A stretch of DNA of 64,000 nucleotides from CAYXPR01 sp964467255 (GCA_964467255.1 CAYXPR010000004.1:62001-126000); one strand, 5' to 3'; positions 17,426-26,595 are shown, numbered from the stretch's first letter. The notes: generated by a model from the sequence alone, not told the origin. Program-made: numbers and translations.

Positions 17426-18034
17426 TTAGCGGGCGTTGGTAATCAGGTTAAAGAATTCGTGGCGGGTTTTGGAATCTTTGCGGAAGAGGCCCGTCATGTG
17501 GCTGGTTTTCATCGAGACGCCTTCTTTTTTTACGCCGCGCGTGGTCATGCAGCTATGCACGGCTTCAATCACCACACCCACGCCGCGGGGCTTTAAGGCT
17601 TCATCAATCGCATTGGCAACCTGCGCCGTCATTTTTTCCTGAATTTGCAGGCGGCGTGCATACACCTCGACCACACGCGCCAGCTTACTGATGCCGACCA
17701 CGCGGCCGGAGGGAATATAGCCCACATGCGCCACGCCGATAATCGGCACCATGTGGTGCTCGCAGTGCGAGTGGAAGTGAATGTTGGTGAGCACAATCAT
17801 TTCATCGTAATTTTCGACTTCTTCAAACGTGCGCTTTAAAATGGTGATGGGGTCTTGTGCATAGCCCGCAAAAAATTCATCGAACGCGCGCACCACGCGG
17901 GCAGGTGTGTCAATCAACCCTTCGCGCGTTACGTCATCGCCCGTCCAGCGGAGTAAGGTGCGCACAGCCTCTTCGGCTTCGCCACGCGTTGGTTTTTTGC
18001 TGGTAGCAGATAATTTTTTGGCTTTTTTTGCCAT
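17426..18034 (-). CDS. folE: GTP cyclohydrolase I
   Basis: Converts GTP to 7,8-dihydroneopterin triphosphate, the first step of tetrahydrofolate synthesis (and a source for queuosine precursors). The 202-residue protein is of usual length. It carries the zinc and active-site block FHSHCEHHMVP, the substrate loop GYIPSGRVVGISKLAR, and the late cysteine of HSCMTTRGV. The N-terminus is Lys-rich (KKAKKLSATSKKPT), a mild extension. The ATG at 18034 has AAGGAA nine bases upstream. It sits between an OmpA-like lipoprotein gene (33 bases upstream) and trkH (5 bases downstream) in one apparent operon of unrelated functions. Confidence 0.95.
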   Translation of the reverse strand: MAKKAKKLSATSKKPTRGEAEEAVRTLLRWTGDDVTREGLIDTPARVVRAFDEFFAGYAQDPITILKRTFEEVENYDEMIVLTNIHFHSHCEHHMVPIIGVAHVGYIPSGRVVGISKLARVVEVYARRLQIQEKMTAQVANAIDEALKPRGVGVVIEAVHSCMTTRGVKKEGVSMKTSHMTGLFRKDSKTRHEFFNLITNAR

Positions 18035-18066
18035 GTGAAAAGTTCCTTGTGAATGGGTGCTGCTGC

Positions 18067-19107
18067 TTAATGGATGAAAATCTCTACGCGGCGATTTGAT
18101 TTTTCTTTTACCCCATCTTTGGTCGGCACGGCAAGCTTGTCCTCACCATGCGAATAAAGCTGGATGCGCTCGCGCAGAATGCCTTTTTTTACCAAACCAT
18201 CGCGTACACTGTCGGCACGGCGGCGGGAAAGAATAAGGTTATATTCGGCGTTGCCGATTGTGTCGGAATAGCCATTTAAAATGACTTCATAGCCTTCTTC
18301 TTCTTTTTTCAGCAGCGAGACGACGCGGTCAATCACCTTGTATCCATCGGTGGTGAGGGCAAAACTGTTGAAGTTAAACAGCACGACGTAAGACGCCTCA
18401 ACTTCTTCGGTATCCGTTTCCTGCGGAGCATTCATCCACGGCAGCACTTCGTCTTTTTGCCACGGTAGGGTCTCTTCTTGGTCTTTCCACGGCAGCGATT
18501 CATCAGTCTTTGGTTTATCGGCTATGGCCTTAGCAAGTTTTGTTTTGGGCTTTTCGTCGAATGTGATTTTTTCGTCGGCATTTTCGGGTGCGACTTCTTC
18601 AAACTGCGAAGGATTCACGTTTACGGCGTCTTTGTTTTCGGTGCTGAAATAATCGAGCACTTCAAAAAACTCGCCGCGGCAGGCATCAATATGTTCGTTC
18701 TGCCAGTTTTCTTCCTGCTGCTCGACCCAGCAATCAAACATCGCCTGCGCACGGGCGGCGAGCTCCGGCTCTTTGGCCCGCACCTCCGGCGTGCTGAGTT
18801 CAATCAATTTTTGGTGGGCTTCTAGTAACGCAAAGAGGCTGGATTTTGGTATATCCCACTCGTTTGGGTCTTCCGGGGGAACATCCTCGCCATTGGCAGC
18901 TCGTAGGCCCTTCTTGGCAAATTTTTCAGCATCCCACCAATCAAACTGGTCGGCCTCGGATTGTGCGAAGGCCTGATATTCCACCGCGAGTGCGGTGCTG
19001 TAGGCAGAGCCGGAAGGCTCGGTGGATTTTAGCGTGTCGAGTGAAAAGCGCAGGCAGCCTGTGAGCAGCGGCAACGCAAGCAGTAGCACGACTGGTTTAA
19101 AACGCAT
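18067..19107 (-). CDS. OmpA-family lipoprotein
   Basis: A 346-residue outer-membrane lipoprotein. The signal peptide ends in the lipobox LLTGC, with the acylated Cys at about residue 18. A helical, acidic middle region follows (about 25-230, including repeated WKDQEETLPWQKDEVLPW-like motifs with LPW three times). The C-terminus is an OmpA/MotB peptidoglycan-binding domain with LNGYSDTIGNAEYN, LSRRRADSVRDGLVKKG and the closing NRRVEI. It probably tethers outer membrane to wall. The ATG at 19107 is chosen because GGGG precedes it and the signal peptide then starts correctly. It is longer and more acidic than Pal and is not next to tol genes. Confidence 0.8.
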   Translation of the reverse strand: MRFKPVVLLLALPLLTGCLRFSLDTLKSTEPSGSAYSTALAVEYQAFAQSEADQFDWWDAEKFAKKGLRAANGEDVPPEDPNEWDIPKSSLFALLEAHQKLIELSTPEVRAKEPELAARAQAMFDCWVEQQEENWQNEHIDACRGEFFEVLDYFSTENKDAVNVNPSQFEEVAPENADEKITFDEKPKTKLAKAIADKPKTDESLPWKDQEETLPWQKDEVLPWMNAPQETDTEEVEASYVVLFNFNSFALTTDGYKVIDRVVSLLKKEEEGYEVILNGYSDTIGNAEYNLILSRRRADSVRDGLVKKGILRERIQLYSHGEDKLAVPTKDGVKEKSNRRVEIFIH

Positions 19108-19385
19108 GTGTCCCCACAAAAGAAAAATCCTTAACAACGGCGTTAAAGCGTTTCCCGACGCAGCCATTGTTATCCCTTGGGGGGCGAGTCTAAAGGAGGG
19201 GGGTGTTTATTGCAACGCTCCAAATTTGCCCTTTTGCCGCTTTAGCGCACAGTGTGGCGCACGCGGCACGAAAGGTATATTTTTTATTATATATCAATTA
19301 TTTAATGTACGGCGTGGGGGCGGGTGTAATAAGGCTTAAAGTGAAAGGCAATATCCTGTATAAGGCAGGAAGGATTGAGGAAAAA

Positions 19386-20228
19386 ATGCTACCTAACGAT
19401 GCGTATATAGAAGATTTATTGCGCCGCGCACTGGAAGAAGATGTGGGCACAGGAGATGTGACCACACTTGCTACCGTGCCGTTTGGCACAGAAGGCCGCT
19501 ATGAATTCGTAGCGCGCGAGCCGCTGATGGTGTGCGGGTTGCCGCTTGCCGCAAAAGTATTCACGTTGCTCGACCCATCACTACAAATAACGCCACGGGT
19601 AAAAGATGGCGACGCCGTGCCAGCCGGTGCCGTTTTAATGACGGTGGAAGGACCCGTGCAGGCCATTTTAACCGGTGAGCGCGTGGCGCTGAACTTTATG
19701 CAGCATCTTTCTGCCATTGCCACGCATACGCAGCGTTTTGTGAACGCCGTGGCGGGCACAAAAGCTGAAATACTGGATACGCGTAAAACCACGCCCGGCT
19801 TACGTTTTTTGGAAAAATATGCTGTGACTTGCGGTGGCGGTGCGAATCACCGCATGGGGCTGTATGACGCAGTGTTGATTAAAGATAATCACATTGCTGC
19901 CAGCGGTGGGGTGGTTAAAGCCATCCATGCGGCGAAGGCGAATACGAAACTTTTGATTCAGGTGGAATGCGACACGGTGGAGCAGGCCAAAGAAGCCATG
20001 CTGGCGGGTGCGGACCGCCTACTGCTCGACAACATGACGCCCGCATTGCTGGGTGAAGTGGTGGCGTTGAATCAGGCGCATAACCTGCCGCTCGAGGCTT
20101 CCGGCGGGGTAACGCTGGAGACGATTCGGGCGATTGCCGAAACCGGTGTGGATTTTATCTCCATCGGCGGGCTGACCCATTCCGCTCCGCATGTGGATAT
20201 TGGCTTGGACAGTGCCGAAGGCGCGTAG
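19386..20228 (+). CDS. nadC: Nicotinate-nucleotide pyrophosphorylase (carboxylating)
   Basis: Quinolinate phosphoribosyltransferase of de novo NAD synthesis; combines quinolinate and PRPP to nicotinate mononucleotide and CO2. From the ATG at 19386 (AGGATTGAGG just upstream) it is 280 residues, the usual size. Signature segments are LEEDVGTGDVTT near the N-terminus, LDTRKTTPGLR with catalytic residues, CGGGANHRMGLYDAVLIKDNH, and the C-terminal barrel LEASGGVTLETI and VDFISIGGLTHS. nadA and nadB are not in the window. The 280-base gap upstream (19108-19385), shared with the divergent OmpA-like gene, is AT-rich near 19270-19320 and probably holds both promoters. The M48 protease gene starts 13 bases after its stop. 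Confidence 0.95.
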   Translation: MLPNDAYIEDLLRRALEEDVGTGDVTTLATVPFGTEGRYEFVAREPLMVCGLPLAAKVFTLLDPSLQITPRVKDGDAVPAGAVLMTVEGPVQAILTGERVALNFMQHLSAIATHTQRFVNAVAGTKAEILDTRKTTPGLRFLEKYAVTCGGGANHRMGLYDAVLIKDNHIAASGGVVKAIHAAKANTKLLIQVECDTVEQAKEAMLAGADRLLLDNMTPALLGEVVALNQAHNLPLEASGGVTLETIRAIAETGVDFISIGGLTHSAPHVDIGLDSAEGA

Positions 20229-20241
20229 TACCATCAACACT

Positions 20242-21639
20242 ATGATTTCACGCGGCACACGCGCCCTTCGGGGTCTGTTGGTTTTGCTAATGATGACGGC
20301 CCTTATGGTGCCGGTGCTGCTGCTCGCGCAGGATAAAAAAGGCATCTCAACCATTCGCGACGAAGAAATTGAACAGGCGCTGCGCACCTATGTGAACCCG
20401 ATTTTCCGTACGGCAGGTATTATCCCCGAAAACGTCGACCTCATTATTGTAAGCGATAATTCGCTGAACGCGTTTGTGGCAGGTGGCATGAAAATGTTTG
20501 TGCACACCGGCCTGATTGAATTTTCGGAAGATCCACTGGTGCTGATTGGGGTGATGGCACACGAAACCGGTCATATTTCCGGTGGCCATTTGATTCGCGT
20601 GCAGGACGATTACGAAAAAGCCGGTATTCAAACAGCGCTCAGTTATATTTTGGGCGCGGCATCGATCGCCGCCGGTGCACCACAAGCAGGGCAGGCGATT
20701 ATCAGCGGCGGTGCGCACGCCGCCCAGCGGAGTGCAATGAAGTTTTCACGCCTGCATGAAGAGGCTGCAGATCAGGCCGCGCTGACCTACCTGACCAAGC
20801 TGAAATTTTCGCCCAAAGGGCTTGCACAATTGCTCGAAAAATTAAAAGAGCGTGAAAGTATTTATGTGGATCAGGTGGACCCGTATGCGCAAACGCACCC
20901 TGTGTCAAAAGACCGTATTCTGCACATGAAAACCAGCATGCAGTCGGGCGGGCTTTCTAAAGATGAAGCCCCCGAAGCACTGCAATTGATGCAGCAGCGT
21001 GTGGTGGCAAAACTGAAGGCATTTACCGCGCCACCCGCTGAAATTTTTAAACGCTACCCCGCAGAAGACACGCGCGTGGCGGCACGTTACGCGCGTGCGA
21101 TTGCACATTTCCGTGTGCCCAATTTGAAAAAGGGGTTGGAGGAAATTGATGCGCTGCTTGCTGCGCAACCGAACGATCCGTATTTTGTGGAGCTGAAAGG
21201 GCAGATGTTGTTTGAGCACGGCAAGGTGCGGGAAGCGATTCCGTATTATAGCAAGGCGGTGAGCCTGAAGCCGGACTCAAGCTTGTTTCGTTTGGAACTA
21301 GCGATGGCACAATTGGCGACGGAAGACAAAAAATTCCTGAAAGAAGCGACAGAGCATTTGCGTAAGGCGGTGCTGAAAGAACCACGCAATGCGCTGGCAT
21401 GGCGCCAGCTGGCGATTGCCTATGGGCGGGATGAAAAAATGGGCATGTCGTATTTGGCGCTGGCGGAGGAAGCCACACTGCTGGGCAAAAAAGAAGATGC
21501 GGATATGTTTATCCTTAAAGCAGAAAAAGTGTTGCCACCCGGCTCACCCAGCGCGCTGCGCCTGAAGGATTTGGAGCGTATCTTAGAGGAAAAAGACGAC
21601 GGATTTTTTTCCTCTAAAAAAGAGTTAATAGCAGATTAA
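20242..21639 (+). CDS. M48-family metalloprotease with TPR tail (BepA-like)
   Basis: Periplasmic zinc protease of 465 residues. An N-terminal hydrophobic segment (about 10-30, ending LLAQ) looks like a signal peptide. The peptidase M48 domain follows: zinc motif HETGH (107-111) and the third-ligand region ExxAD (Glu173-Asp177). Residues about 270-430 are tetratricopeptide repeats, for example EIDALLAAQPNDPYFVEL and EAIPYYSKAVSLKPDSS. This is the architecture of BepA/YfgC, which assists or degrades outer-membrane proteins such as LptD during assembly by the Bam machine. bamB and bamE also lie in this window. I chose the ATG at 20242, 13 bases after nadC, over an upstream in-frame ATG inside nadC. 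Confidence 0.85.
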   Translation: MISRGTRALRGLLVLLMMTALMVPVLLLAQDKKGISTIRDEEIEQALRTYVNPIFRTAGIIPENVDLIIVSDNSLNAFVAGGMKMFVHTGLIEFSEDPLVLIGVMAHETGHISGGHLIRVQDDYEKAGIQTALSYILGAASIAAGAPQAGQAIISGGAHAAQRSAMKFSRLHEEAADQAALTYLTKLKFSPKGLAQLLEKLKERESIYVDQVDPYAQTHPVSKDRILHMKTSMQSGGLSKDEAPEALQLMQQRVVAKLKAFTAPPAEIFKRYPAEDTRVAARYARAIAHFRVPNLKKGLEEIDALLAAQPNDPYFVELKGQMLFEHGKVREAIPYYSKAVSLKPDSSLFRLELAMAQLATEDKKFLKEATEHLRKAVLKEPRNALAWRQLAIAYGRDEKMGMSYLALAEEATLLGKKEDADMFILKAEKVLPPGSPSALRLKDLERILEEKDDGFFSSKKELIAD

Positions 21640-21667
21640 CAACTTTAATAAAATTACGACAATTCAC

Positions 21668-21698
21668 TTGCATTTGGCCGCGGGCAGGGCATTATATT
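21668..21698 (+). promoter_or_regulatory. Possible sigma-70 promoter of the DsbA-like gene
   Basis: TTGCAT (21668-21673) and TATATT (21693-21698) lie 19 bases apart (or 18 to TTATAT), about 60 bases before the start codon. The spacing is slightly long, so this is tentative. Confidence 0.35.
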
Positions 21699-21754
21699 TC
21701 CTACGCCGATTGGCACAGTAATATTAATTTATTCCCCCCTAGGAGATATGTGGT

Positions 21755-22516
21755 ATGGCCTCTGATTCCAGTAATCGCTTCTTGATTTTTGTGGTGCTTG
21801 TGCTGACGGTGGTTGCCACCTCAGCCATGACAGCAACCTTTATGAAATCTGGTGCCAGCGATGGTGCGCTGGGTGATAAGGTGGCGCAGTTCATTATTGA
21901 AAACCCTGAAGTGGTGGCTAACGCGCTCCGCCAAGCGCAGAAAATTGAACAAGAACGTCTGCAGCGTGAAGCGGAAAAAGCCATTACCGGCAAGCGTGAA
22001 GAACTGGAAGCAGACGAAGGCACGCCAGTGGTGGGCAACCCGAACGGTGATGTAACGGTGGTTGAGTTCTTCGATTATAATTGCGGCTACTGCAAAAAGA
22101 TTGCGGATGATTTGGCCAAGCTGATTGAAGCCGACAAGAACGTGAAAATCGTTCTGAAGGAATTCCCAATCCTTGGGCCTTCTTCTGAAACAGCAGCGCG
22201 CGCAGGGATGGCAGCGTATCGCCTCGATAAAGAAAAGTATTTTGCTTTCCACGTGGAAATGCTGAAAGGCAGCGCACGTGACGAAGCAGCAATGCTAAAG
22301 TTGGCTGAAAAAGTGGGCTACAAAGCCGACAAGATGAAAAAAGAAATGGCCAGCGAAGAAATCACCAAGCAGCTTGCAAAGCACCGTGAACTGGCTGCTG
22401 CGGTGGGCATTCGCGGTACGCCGTCTTTTATTATCAACGGTCAGCTTCAGCGTGGTGCGATGGATTTTGCCGCCCTGAAGGGTCTGGTGGAAAACGCCCG
22501 CGCCGCGAAAAAGTAA
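21755..22516 (+). CDS. DsbA-family periplasmic thiol oxidoreductase
   Basis: A 253-residue, membrane-anchored or exported protein. Residues about 8-28 form a single hydrophobic segment without a clear cleavage site. A helical region (about 40-90) precedes a thioredoxin-fold domain with FFDYNCGYCKK (active-site Cys110 and Cys113) and the cis-proline loop RGTPSFIINGQ near 217-227. This matches the Com1/ScsC-like DsbA subgroup, which has an N-terminal helical, often oligomerising region and may act as disulfide isomerase or oxidase. A DUF255 protein fused to a DsbD-alpha-like domain at 35-38 kb is a possible functional partner. The ribosome site AGGAG is 10 bases before the ATG. The gene ends before a strong hairpin. 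Confidence 0.87.
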   Translation: MASDSSNRFLIFVVLVLTVVATSAMTATFMKSGASDGALGDKVAQFIIENPEVVANALRQAQKIEQERLQREAEKAITGKREELEADEGTPVVGNPNGDVTVVEFFDYNCGYCKKIADDLAKLIEADKNVKIVLKEFPILGPSSETAARAGMAAYRLDKEKYFAFHVEMLKGSARDEAAMLKLAEKVGYKADKMKKEMASEEITKQLAKHRELAAAVGIRGTPSFIINGQLQRGAMDFAALKGLVENARAAKK

Positions 22517-22537
22517 AACGTTATTTTTCGTGAAGCA

Positions 22538-23395
22538 TTAAAACAGCCTGGTGGCTTTGGCCCACCAGGCTGTTTTGTTTTGTGAGATATGCTGCGCTGC
22601 TTGTGCCGCCTGTGCAGAAGTTTCAAACAGGCCAAAACAAGTGCTGCCACTGCCTGACATGCGCGCAAGCTGGCACCCGGCTTCGGCACGCAGTGCGCTA
22701 AGCACAGTGTTGATTTCAGGGGCAATGGCGCACGCAATCGGCTCAAGGTCATTATGCGTTGCTTGCAAAAGAGAAAGTAATTCAGTGTGCGAAGTGGGCG
22801 CTGCGGGCATGGGTTGTAATGCGGCGCGGAAACCACCTATGGTGCGGGAAAAAATATCCCGCGTGCTAATATGAATACCAGGGTTTACCAGCACGGCATG
22901 CAGCGTGGGGATGGGGAACGGTGTGAGCGACTCGCCGATGCCGCGCACCAGCGTGGCAGAGGCGTTGAGGCACACCGGCACATCGGCCCCCAGGCTTAGG
23001 GCGAGGGCGTGCAGCATCTCTTGCGGCACGTTGAGCTTCCATAGCTGGCTCAGGGCTTTTAGTGCGGCTGCGGCGTCTGTACTGCCGCCACCGACACCAC
23101 CGCCGACGGGTAGATTTTTTTCAAGATGGATGTGCGCGCCGGAATCAATGCCTGTGAGCAACTGTAGTTGCTGTGCCGCTTTCATCACCAGATTTTTTTC
23201 CGGCGGTTCTGCCGCCAGCGCATGGGCAGAGCGGCCAGTTATTTCAAGCGTAAGGTTGTTGGAAGGATGCGCGCTGAGCTGGTCACCCACCTCAGCAAAC
23301 ACCATGAGGCTTTCCAGCAGGTGGTAGCCATCCGCACGCTTGCCGGTCAGATGCAGAAATAGGTTGACCTTGGCGGGTGCGAATACGGTGGTTAT
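22538..23395 (-). CDS. ispE: 4-diphosphocytidyl-2-C-methylerythritol kinase, apparent AUA start
   Basis: GHMP kinase of the MEP isoprenoid pathway; phosphorylates CDP-methylerythritol at O2. The ATP loop NLPVGGGVGGGSTDAA and the C-terminal SGSGSTCFGLF are clear. The conserved N-terminus APAKVNLFLHLTGKRADG is encoded upstream of the first ATG (23305), so that ATG cannot be the true start. Between the in-frame stop at 23411-23413 and APAKVN there is no ATG, GTG, TTG or CTG. An ATA at 23395 has a GGAG eight bases upstream and overlaps the TPR gene's TAA in an ATAA arrangement. Starting there gives 285 residues, the family's normal length. Either AUA initiates here, as rare non-AUG starts do, or the base differs from the true sequence. 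Confidence 0.85.
   Translation of the reverse strand: MTTVFAPAKVNLFLHLTGKRADGYHLLESLMVFAEVGDQLSAHPSNNLTLEITGRSAHALAAEPPEKNLVMKAAQQLQLLTGIDSGAHIHLEKNLPVGGGVGGGSTDAAAALKALSQLWKLNVPQEMLHALALSLGADVPVCLNASATLVRGIGESLTPFPIPTLHAVLVNPGIHISTRDIFSRTIGGFRAALQPMPAAPTSHTELLSLLQATHNDLEPIACAIAPEINTVLSALRAEAGCQLARMSGSGSTCFGLFETSAQAAQAAQHISQNKTAWWAKATRLF
22540..22580. terminator. Bidirectional terminator overlapping the 3' end of ispE
   Basis: A perfect 15-bp stem (22540-22554 with 22562-22576, arms AAAACAGCCTGGTGG and CCACCAGGCTGTTTT) encloses a 7-base loop, and T-runs follow on both strands. It serves the DsbA-like gene on the plus strand. On the minus strand the same sequence encodes the last dozen residues of IspE and its stop, so it would terminate ispE right at the stop codon. 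Confidence 0.85.
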
Positions 23396-25167
23396 GGTGT
23401 TTTCTCCGTTTTAGCAGCAGGGGCAGATGTACTTTTGGTGATGGTGACGCTCGGCAATGGCAAGCCATGCAAAAGTTTTTGTTCAAGCACAAGCAGCTCT
23501 TCCGGTTCAGGTTTAAAATAGAGTGCCCGCTGCCACTGGAAGCGCGCTTCGCGCTTGCGGCCGACATGCCAGTACACATCACCCAAATGATCATTCGTGG
23601 TAGGATCGTTCGGAATCATTTCGTTCGCTTGTTCTAAAAACGCGAGCGCTTCATTATATTTACCAAGCTTGAAAAGTGCCCAGCCGAAACTATCGATAAT
23701 ATGCGCATCACCGGGGCGCTGGGTAATGGCTTGTTTGAGCATTTCGTGCGCTTCATTGATGTTTTTGTCCATCACCAGCCAGCTATAGGCAAGGTAGTTA
23801 AGTACATCCGGCTGCCCGGGGTTTAGCTCCAGCGCTTTTTTGAAATCAGCTTCGGCGCTATCCCACTGTTTCAGGCGTTCATTGCAGATGCCGCGCGCAT
23901 AGAAAATCACCCACTGATAATCTTCCGGCGCGCCAATGCGCGTGAGGGCGCGGGAATAAAATTCCGCCGCCTGCGCATATTCTTTTTTATCCATCAGGAT
24001 GTCAGCCAAAGTGAGGTAGGCATCGTAAGAAGTTTTATTTTCCTCCGCGAGGCTGAGCAGCAAACTTTTTGCGCGGTCATATTCTTTCAGTTCGGCTTCC
24101 ATGCGTGCCGTGTTGATGCGCGCCTGCCAATGAAATGAAGCGGGCGCGGTGATGTTCTTATAGGCATCCAGTGCATCATTGTAGCGCTCCTCGCTGCGCA
24201 GGATATTGGCGAGCAGCAGGCGTGCATGGGGAAAATCAGGCTGCATGAACAGCGCCATGCTTGCATAAAACTGTGCGCGAACAGGCTGGTCACCAAGGTG
24301 CAGGAAGCTAGCGATTTCCATGAAAAAATCAGCAAGACCCTGCGCAGCAGAGGTCACGGGCCGAATGGAATTTTCATCATCAAATAGATCCTCGCCTTTG
24401 GCGCCGGGGCTAATGCTGAAATATGCTGCCTTTGCCTCCTCGGCCTTTTTTGGGTTACCGGTTTTTTGGTAGAAGCGATAGGCGAGCTGTGCCACGCGCA
24501 GTGAGTGACCGGCGCTCTCGAGTACGGCGTCAAATTCTTCCTGTGCGGCGGCGGGGTTACCGGCAATGTCAGCAATCAGCGCGGCTTGAAACTGCACCAG
24601 CGGCAGCGCAATGAGTTGCTTGAGTTCTTCGAGGGATTTTAGCGCCTCTTTGTTTTGCTGATTTCCCACTTTTAGCCATACGCTTGCGAGTGGCACAATC
24701 ACTTCAGAGTTCACGCTCGGCGCACTATCTTCCTGACCAGGTTTTTTGGCATCTTCAAACAGCGCCAGCGCATCAGCATATGCTCCGCGCTTGGCGGCGC
24801 TCATGGCAAGAATCACATGGGCAGTTTCTACCGGATAAGGAAAAAGCTCCACATAACTGGTTGCCAGTTCCAGCGCTTTTTCGTAATCGCCTTCCGCGAA
24901 GAAAAATTCGTAACTGTTTTTGAGTAAGATTTGATTTTCAGGATCCTTTGCTAGCGCAGAAGAAAGATAACGGCGCGCCTCGGCCATGTTGCCTTCTTTC
25001 ATGGCATAGCGCGCGGCCATGAAGTCACCCGCGAAAGAATCCATGGTTTTCGTGCCCGGCAATAATTGCTGCAGGTTTACGCGGCCGCTTAAATGCACAC
25101 CCAAAAGCACGGCACCCAGACATGCGAGAATGAGGGTATAGAATACGACCCTCTTGAGGAACTTCAT
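23392..25167 (-). CDS. Tetratricopeptide repeat protein, membrane-anchored
   Basis: A 591-residue protein with one N-terminal membrane segment (about 7-25, FYTLILACLGAVLLGVHL) and TPR-type helical repeats over most of the rest. Examples are ALAKDPENQILLKNSYEF, FKKALELNPGQPDVLNYLAY and ALFKLGKYNEALAFLEQA. The C-terminus is Lys/Thr/Ala-rich. It is a likely periplasm-facing scaffold. Alphaproteobacteria commonly carry such a TPR gene directly before ispE, and its stop overlaps the apparent ispE start, so the two are translationally coupled. The ATG at 25167 has AAAGG eight to nine bases upstream. No enzymatic motif is seen; partners are unknown. Confidence 0.8.
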   Translation of the reverse strand: MKFLKRVVFYTLILACLGAVLLGVHLSGRVNLQQLLPGTKTMDSFAGDFMAARYAMKEGNMAEARRYLSSALAKDPENQILLKNSYEFFFAEGDYEKALELATSYVELFPYPVETAHVILAMSAAKRGAYADALALFEDAKKPGQEDSAPSVNSEVIVPLASVWLKVGNQQNKEALKSLEELKQLIALPLVQFQAALIADIAGNPAAAQEEFDAVLESAGHSLRVAQLAYRFYQKTGNPKKAEEAKAAYFSISPGAKGEDLFDDENSIRPVTSAAQGLADFFMEIASFLHLGDQPVRAQFYASMALFMQPDFPHARLLLANILRSEERYNDALDAYKNITAPASFHWQARINTARMEAELKEYDRAKSLLLSLAEENKTSYDAYLTLADILMDKKEYAQAAEFYSRALTRIGAPEDYQWVIFYARGICNERLKQWDSAEADFKKALELNPGQPDVLNYLAYSWLVMDKNINEAHEMLKQAITQRPGDAHIIDSFGWALFKLGKYNEALAFLEQANEMIPNDPTTNDHLGDVYWHVGRKREARFQWQRALYFKPEPEELLVLEQKLLHGLPLPSVTITKSTSAPAAKTEKTP

Positions 25168-25239
25168 GGATGCACCTTTCTTTGCCTTTAGGGATGGCAG
25201 TTTACACTGCGAGCCCTGCCTGTGTCAAAACCCAGCGTT

Positions 25240-26595
25240 TTACGATTTTTCGCCGTGGAACGGATTGTCTTTGCCGCGTGGAAGCAGGCGCAAAGGGCAG
25301 CCAGCAAACCCATAGGTCTGCCGCAGGTTGTTGGTGAGATAACGCAGGTAACTTTCAGGGAATTCGCGTGCATTGCTGGTGAAAAGCACAAAGGTCGGAG
25401 GCCTGCCTTTGCTTTGCGTCATATAGCGGATTTTAAGGCGCCGCCCGCCCACTAGCGGGGGCGTGTGCTGCGCCAGTGCGCCTTCCAGCCAGCGGTTGAT
25501 TTCACCGGTGGGAATGCGCTGGTTCCATGCTTTATACACATTCAAAATAGCACGCATCAGTTGCGGCACGCCGAGCCCCTCTTTGGCAGAAAGTTCAATG
25601 AGCGGAGCGTGTTCCGCAATGGGGATGTCATACATGAGCCGCTCGCGGATTTCTTTTTTCAGCGTTTCCGGATTTTCGACCAAGTCCCACTTGTTGATGG
25701 CAATGATCAAACCACGGCCCTCGTTGATGATATGCCCGATAAGCGATAAATCCTGCTTTTCGAGCGGATGCGTGGCATCGACCATGAGCACCACCACGTG
25801 CGAATATTGCGCCGCTTTCAAACTGTCATTTACGCTGAGCTGTTCAATCTTGTCGGCAATTTTGGCTTTCCTGCGGATACCGGCCGTGTCGACCAGCAGC
25901 AGTGGTGTGCCCTCATATTCCAGATGGGTGTAAATCGCATCACGCGTGGTGCCCGCCTCACTGCTGGTGACAGCGCGTTCGTAACCCAGCAAGCGGTTCA
26001 GCAAGGTCGACTTGCCCGCATTCGGCCTGCCGAGCAGTGTGATTTTCAGTGTTTCTGGCGGGGTATCATCGCCCTCTTCTTCCTGTGGGAGTTCTTCCGG
26101 CGCAAAGGCGGCGAGGGCATCATATAAGTCCGCCAACCCTTCGCCGTGCTCGGCAGAAATCGCTACGGGCTCACCAAAGCCAAGCGTGTAGCTTTCTTCC
26201 AGCCCTGGGTGCGCTTCACGCCCTTCGCATTTATTGGCGACCAGCACCACGGACTTATGTTTTTTATGCAGCCATTTTGCGTATTCGCGGTCTTTGGGGG
26301 TCAGCCCTGCGCGGCCATCAATCACGAACAATACGGCATCCGCATCTTCTGCAGCCATCGTAGTTTGCTGCTGCGATTTTTGTTCAATCTCGCCGCTGTT
26401 TTTGTTTACGGGTTCAAGCCCCGCCGTATCGACGATGGTGAAAGAAAGGGGGCCAAGCTGCGCCGGTGCTTCCTTGCGGTCACGCGTGATGCCGGGCTGG
26501 TCATCCACCAGCGCAAGGCGCTTGCCCACCAGCCGGTTAAACAGCGTGGATTTTCCGACATTCGGCCTGCCAATAATGGCCACTTTAAACGACAT
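25240..26595 (-). CDS. der: Ribosome-assembly GTPase Der (EngA)
   Basis: Essential GTPase with two tandem G domains that helps mature the 50S subunit. The 451-residue protein has the first P-loop GRPNVGKST at 9-17 with DTAGL and NKCE. The second P-loop GRPNAGKST is near 189-197 with DTAGI and NKWD. A C-terminal KH-like domain includes KIRYMTQSKGRPPTFVLF. The linker between G domains is acidic (EEEGDD). The ribosome site AGGAAC is close before the ATG at 26595. It lies downstream of bamB in the order usual for proteobacteria, but with an extra unknown gene in between. Confidence 0.96.
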   Translation of the reverse strand: MSFKVAIIGRPNVGKSTLFNRLVGKRLALVDDQPGITRDRKEAPAQLGPLSFTIVDTAGLEPVNKNSGEIEQKSQQQTTMAAEDADAVLFVIDGRAGLTPKDREYAKWLHKKHKSVVLVANKCEGREAHPGLEESYTLGFGEPVAISAEHGEGLADLYDALAAFAPEELPQEEEGDDTPPETLKITLLGRPNAGKSTLLNRLLGYERAVTSSEAGTTRDAIYTHLEYEGTPLLLVDTAGIRRKAKIADKIEQLSVNDSLKAAQYSHVVVLMVDATHPLEKQDLSLIGHIINEGRGLIIAINKWDLVENPETLKKEIRERLMYDIPIAEHAPLIELSAKEGLGVPQLMRAILNVYKAWNQRIPTGEINRWLEGALAQHTPPLVGGRRLKIRYMTQSKGRPPTFVLFTSNAREFPESYLRYLTNNLRQTYGFAGCPLRLLPRGKDNPFHGEKS

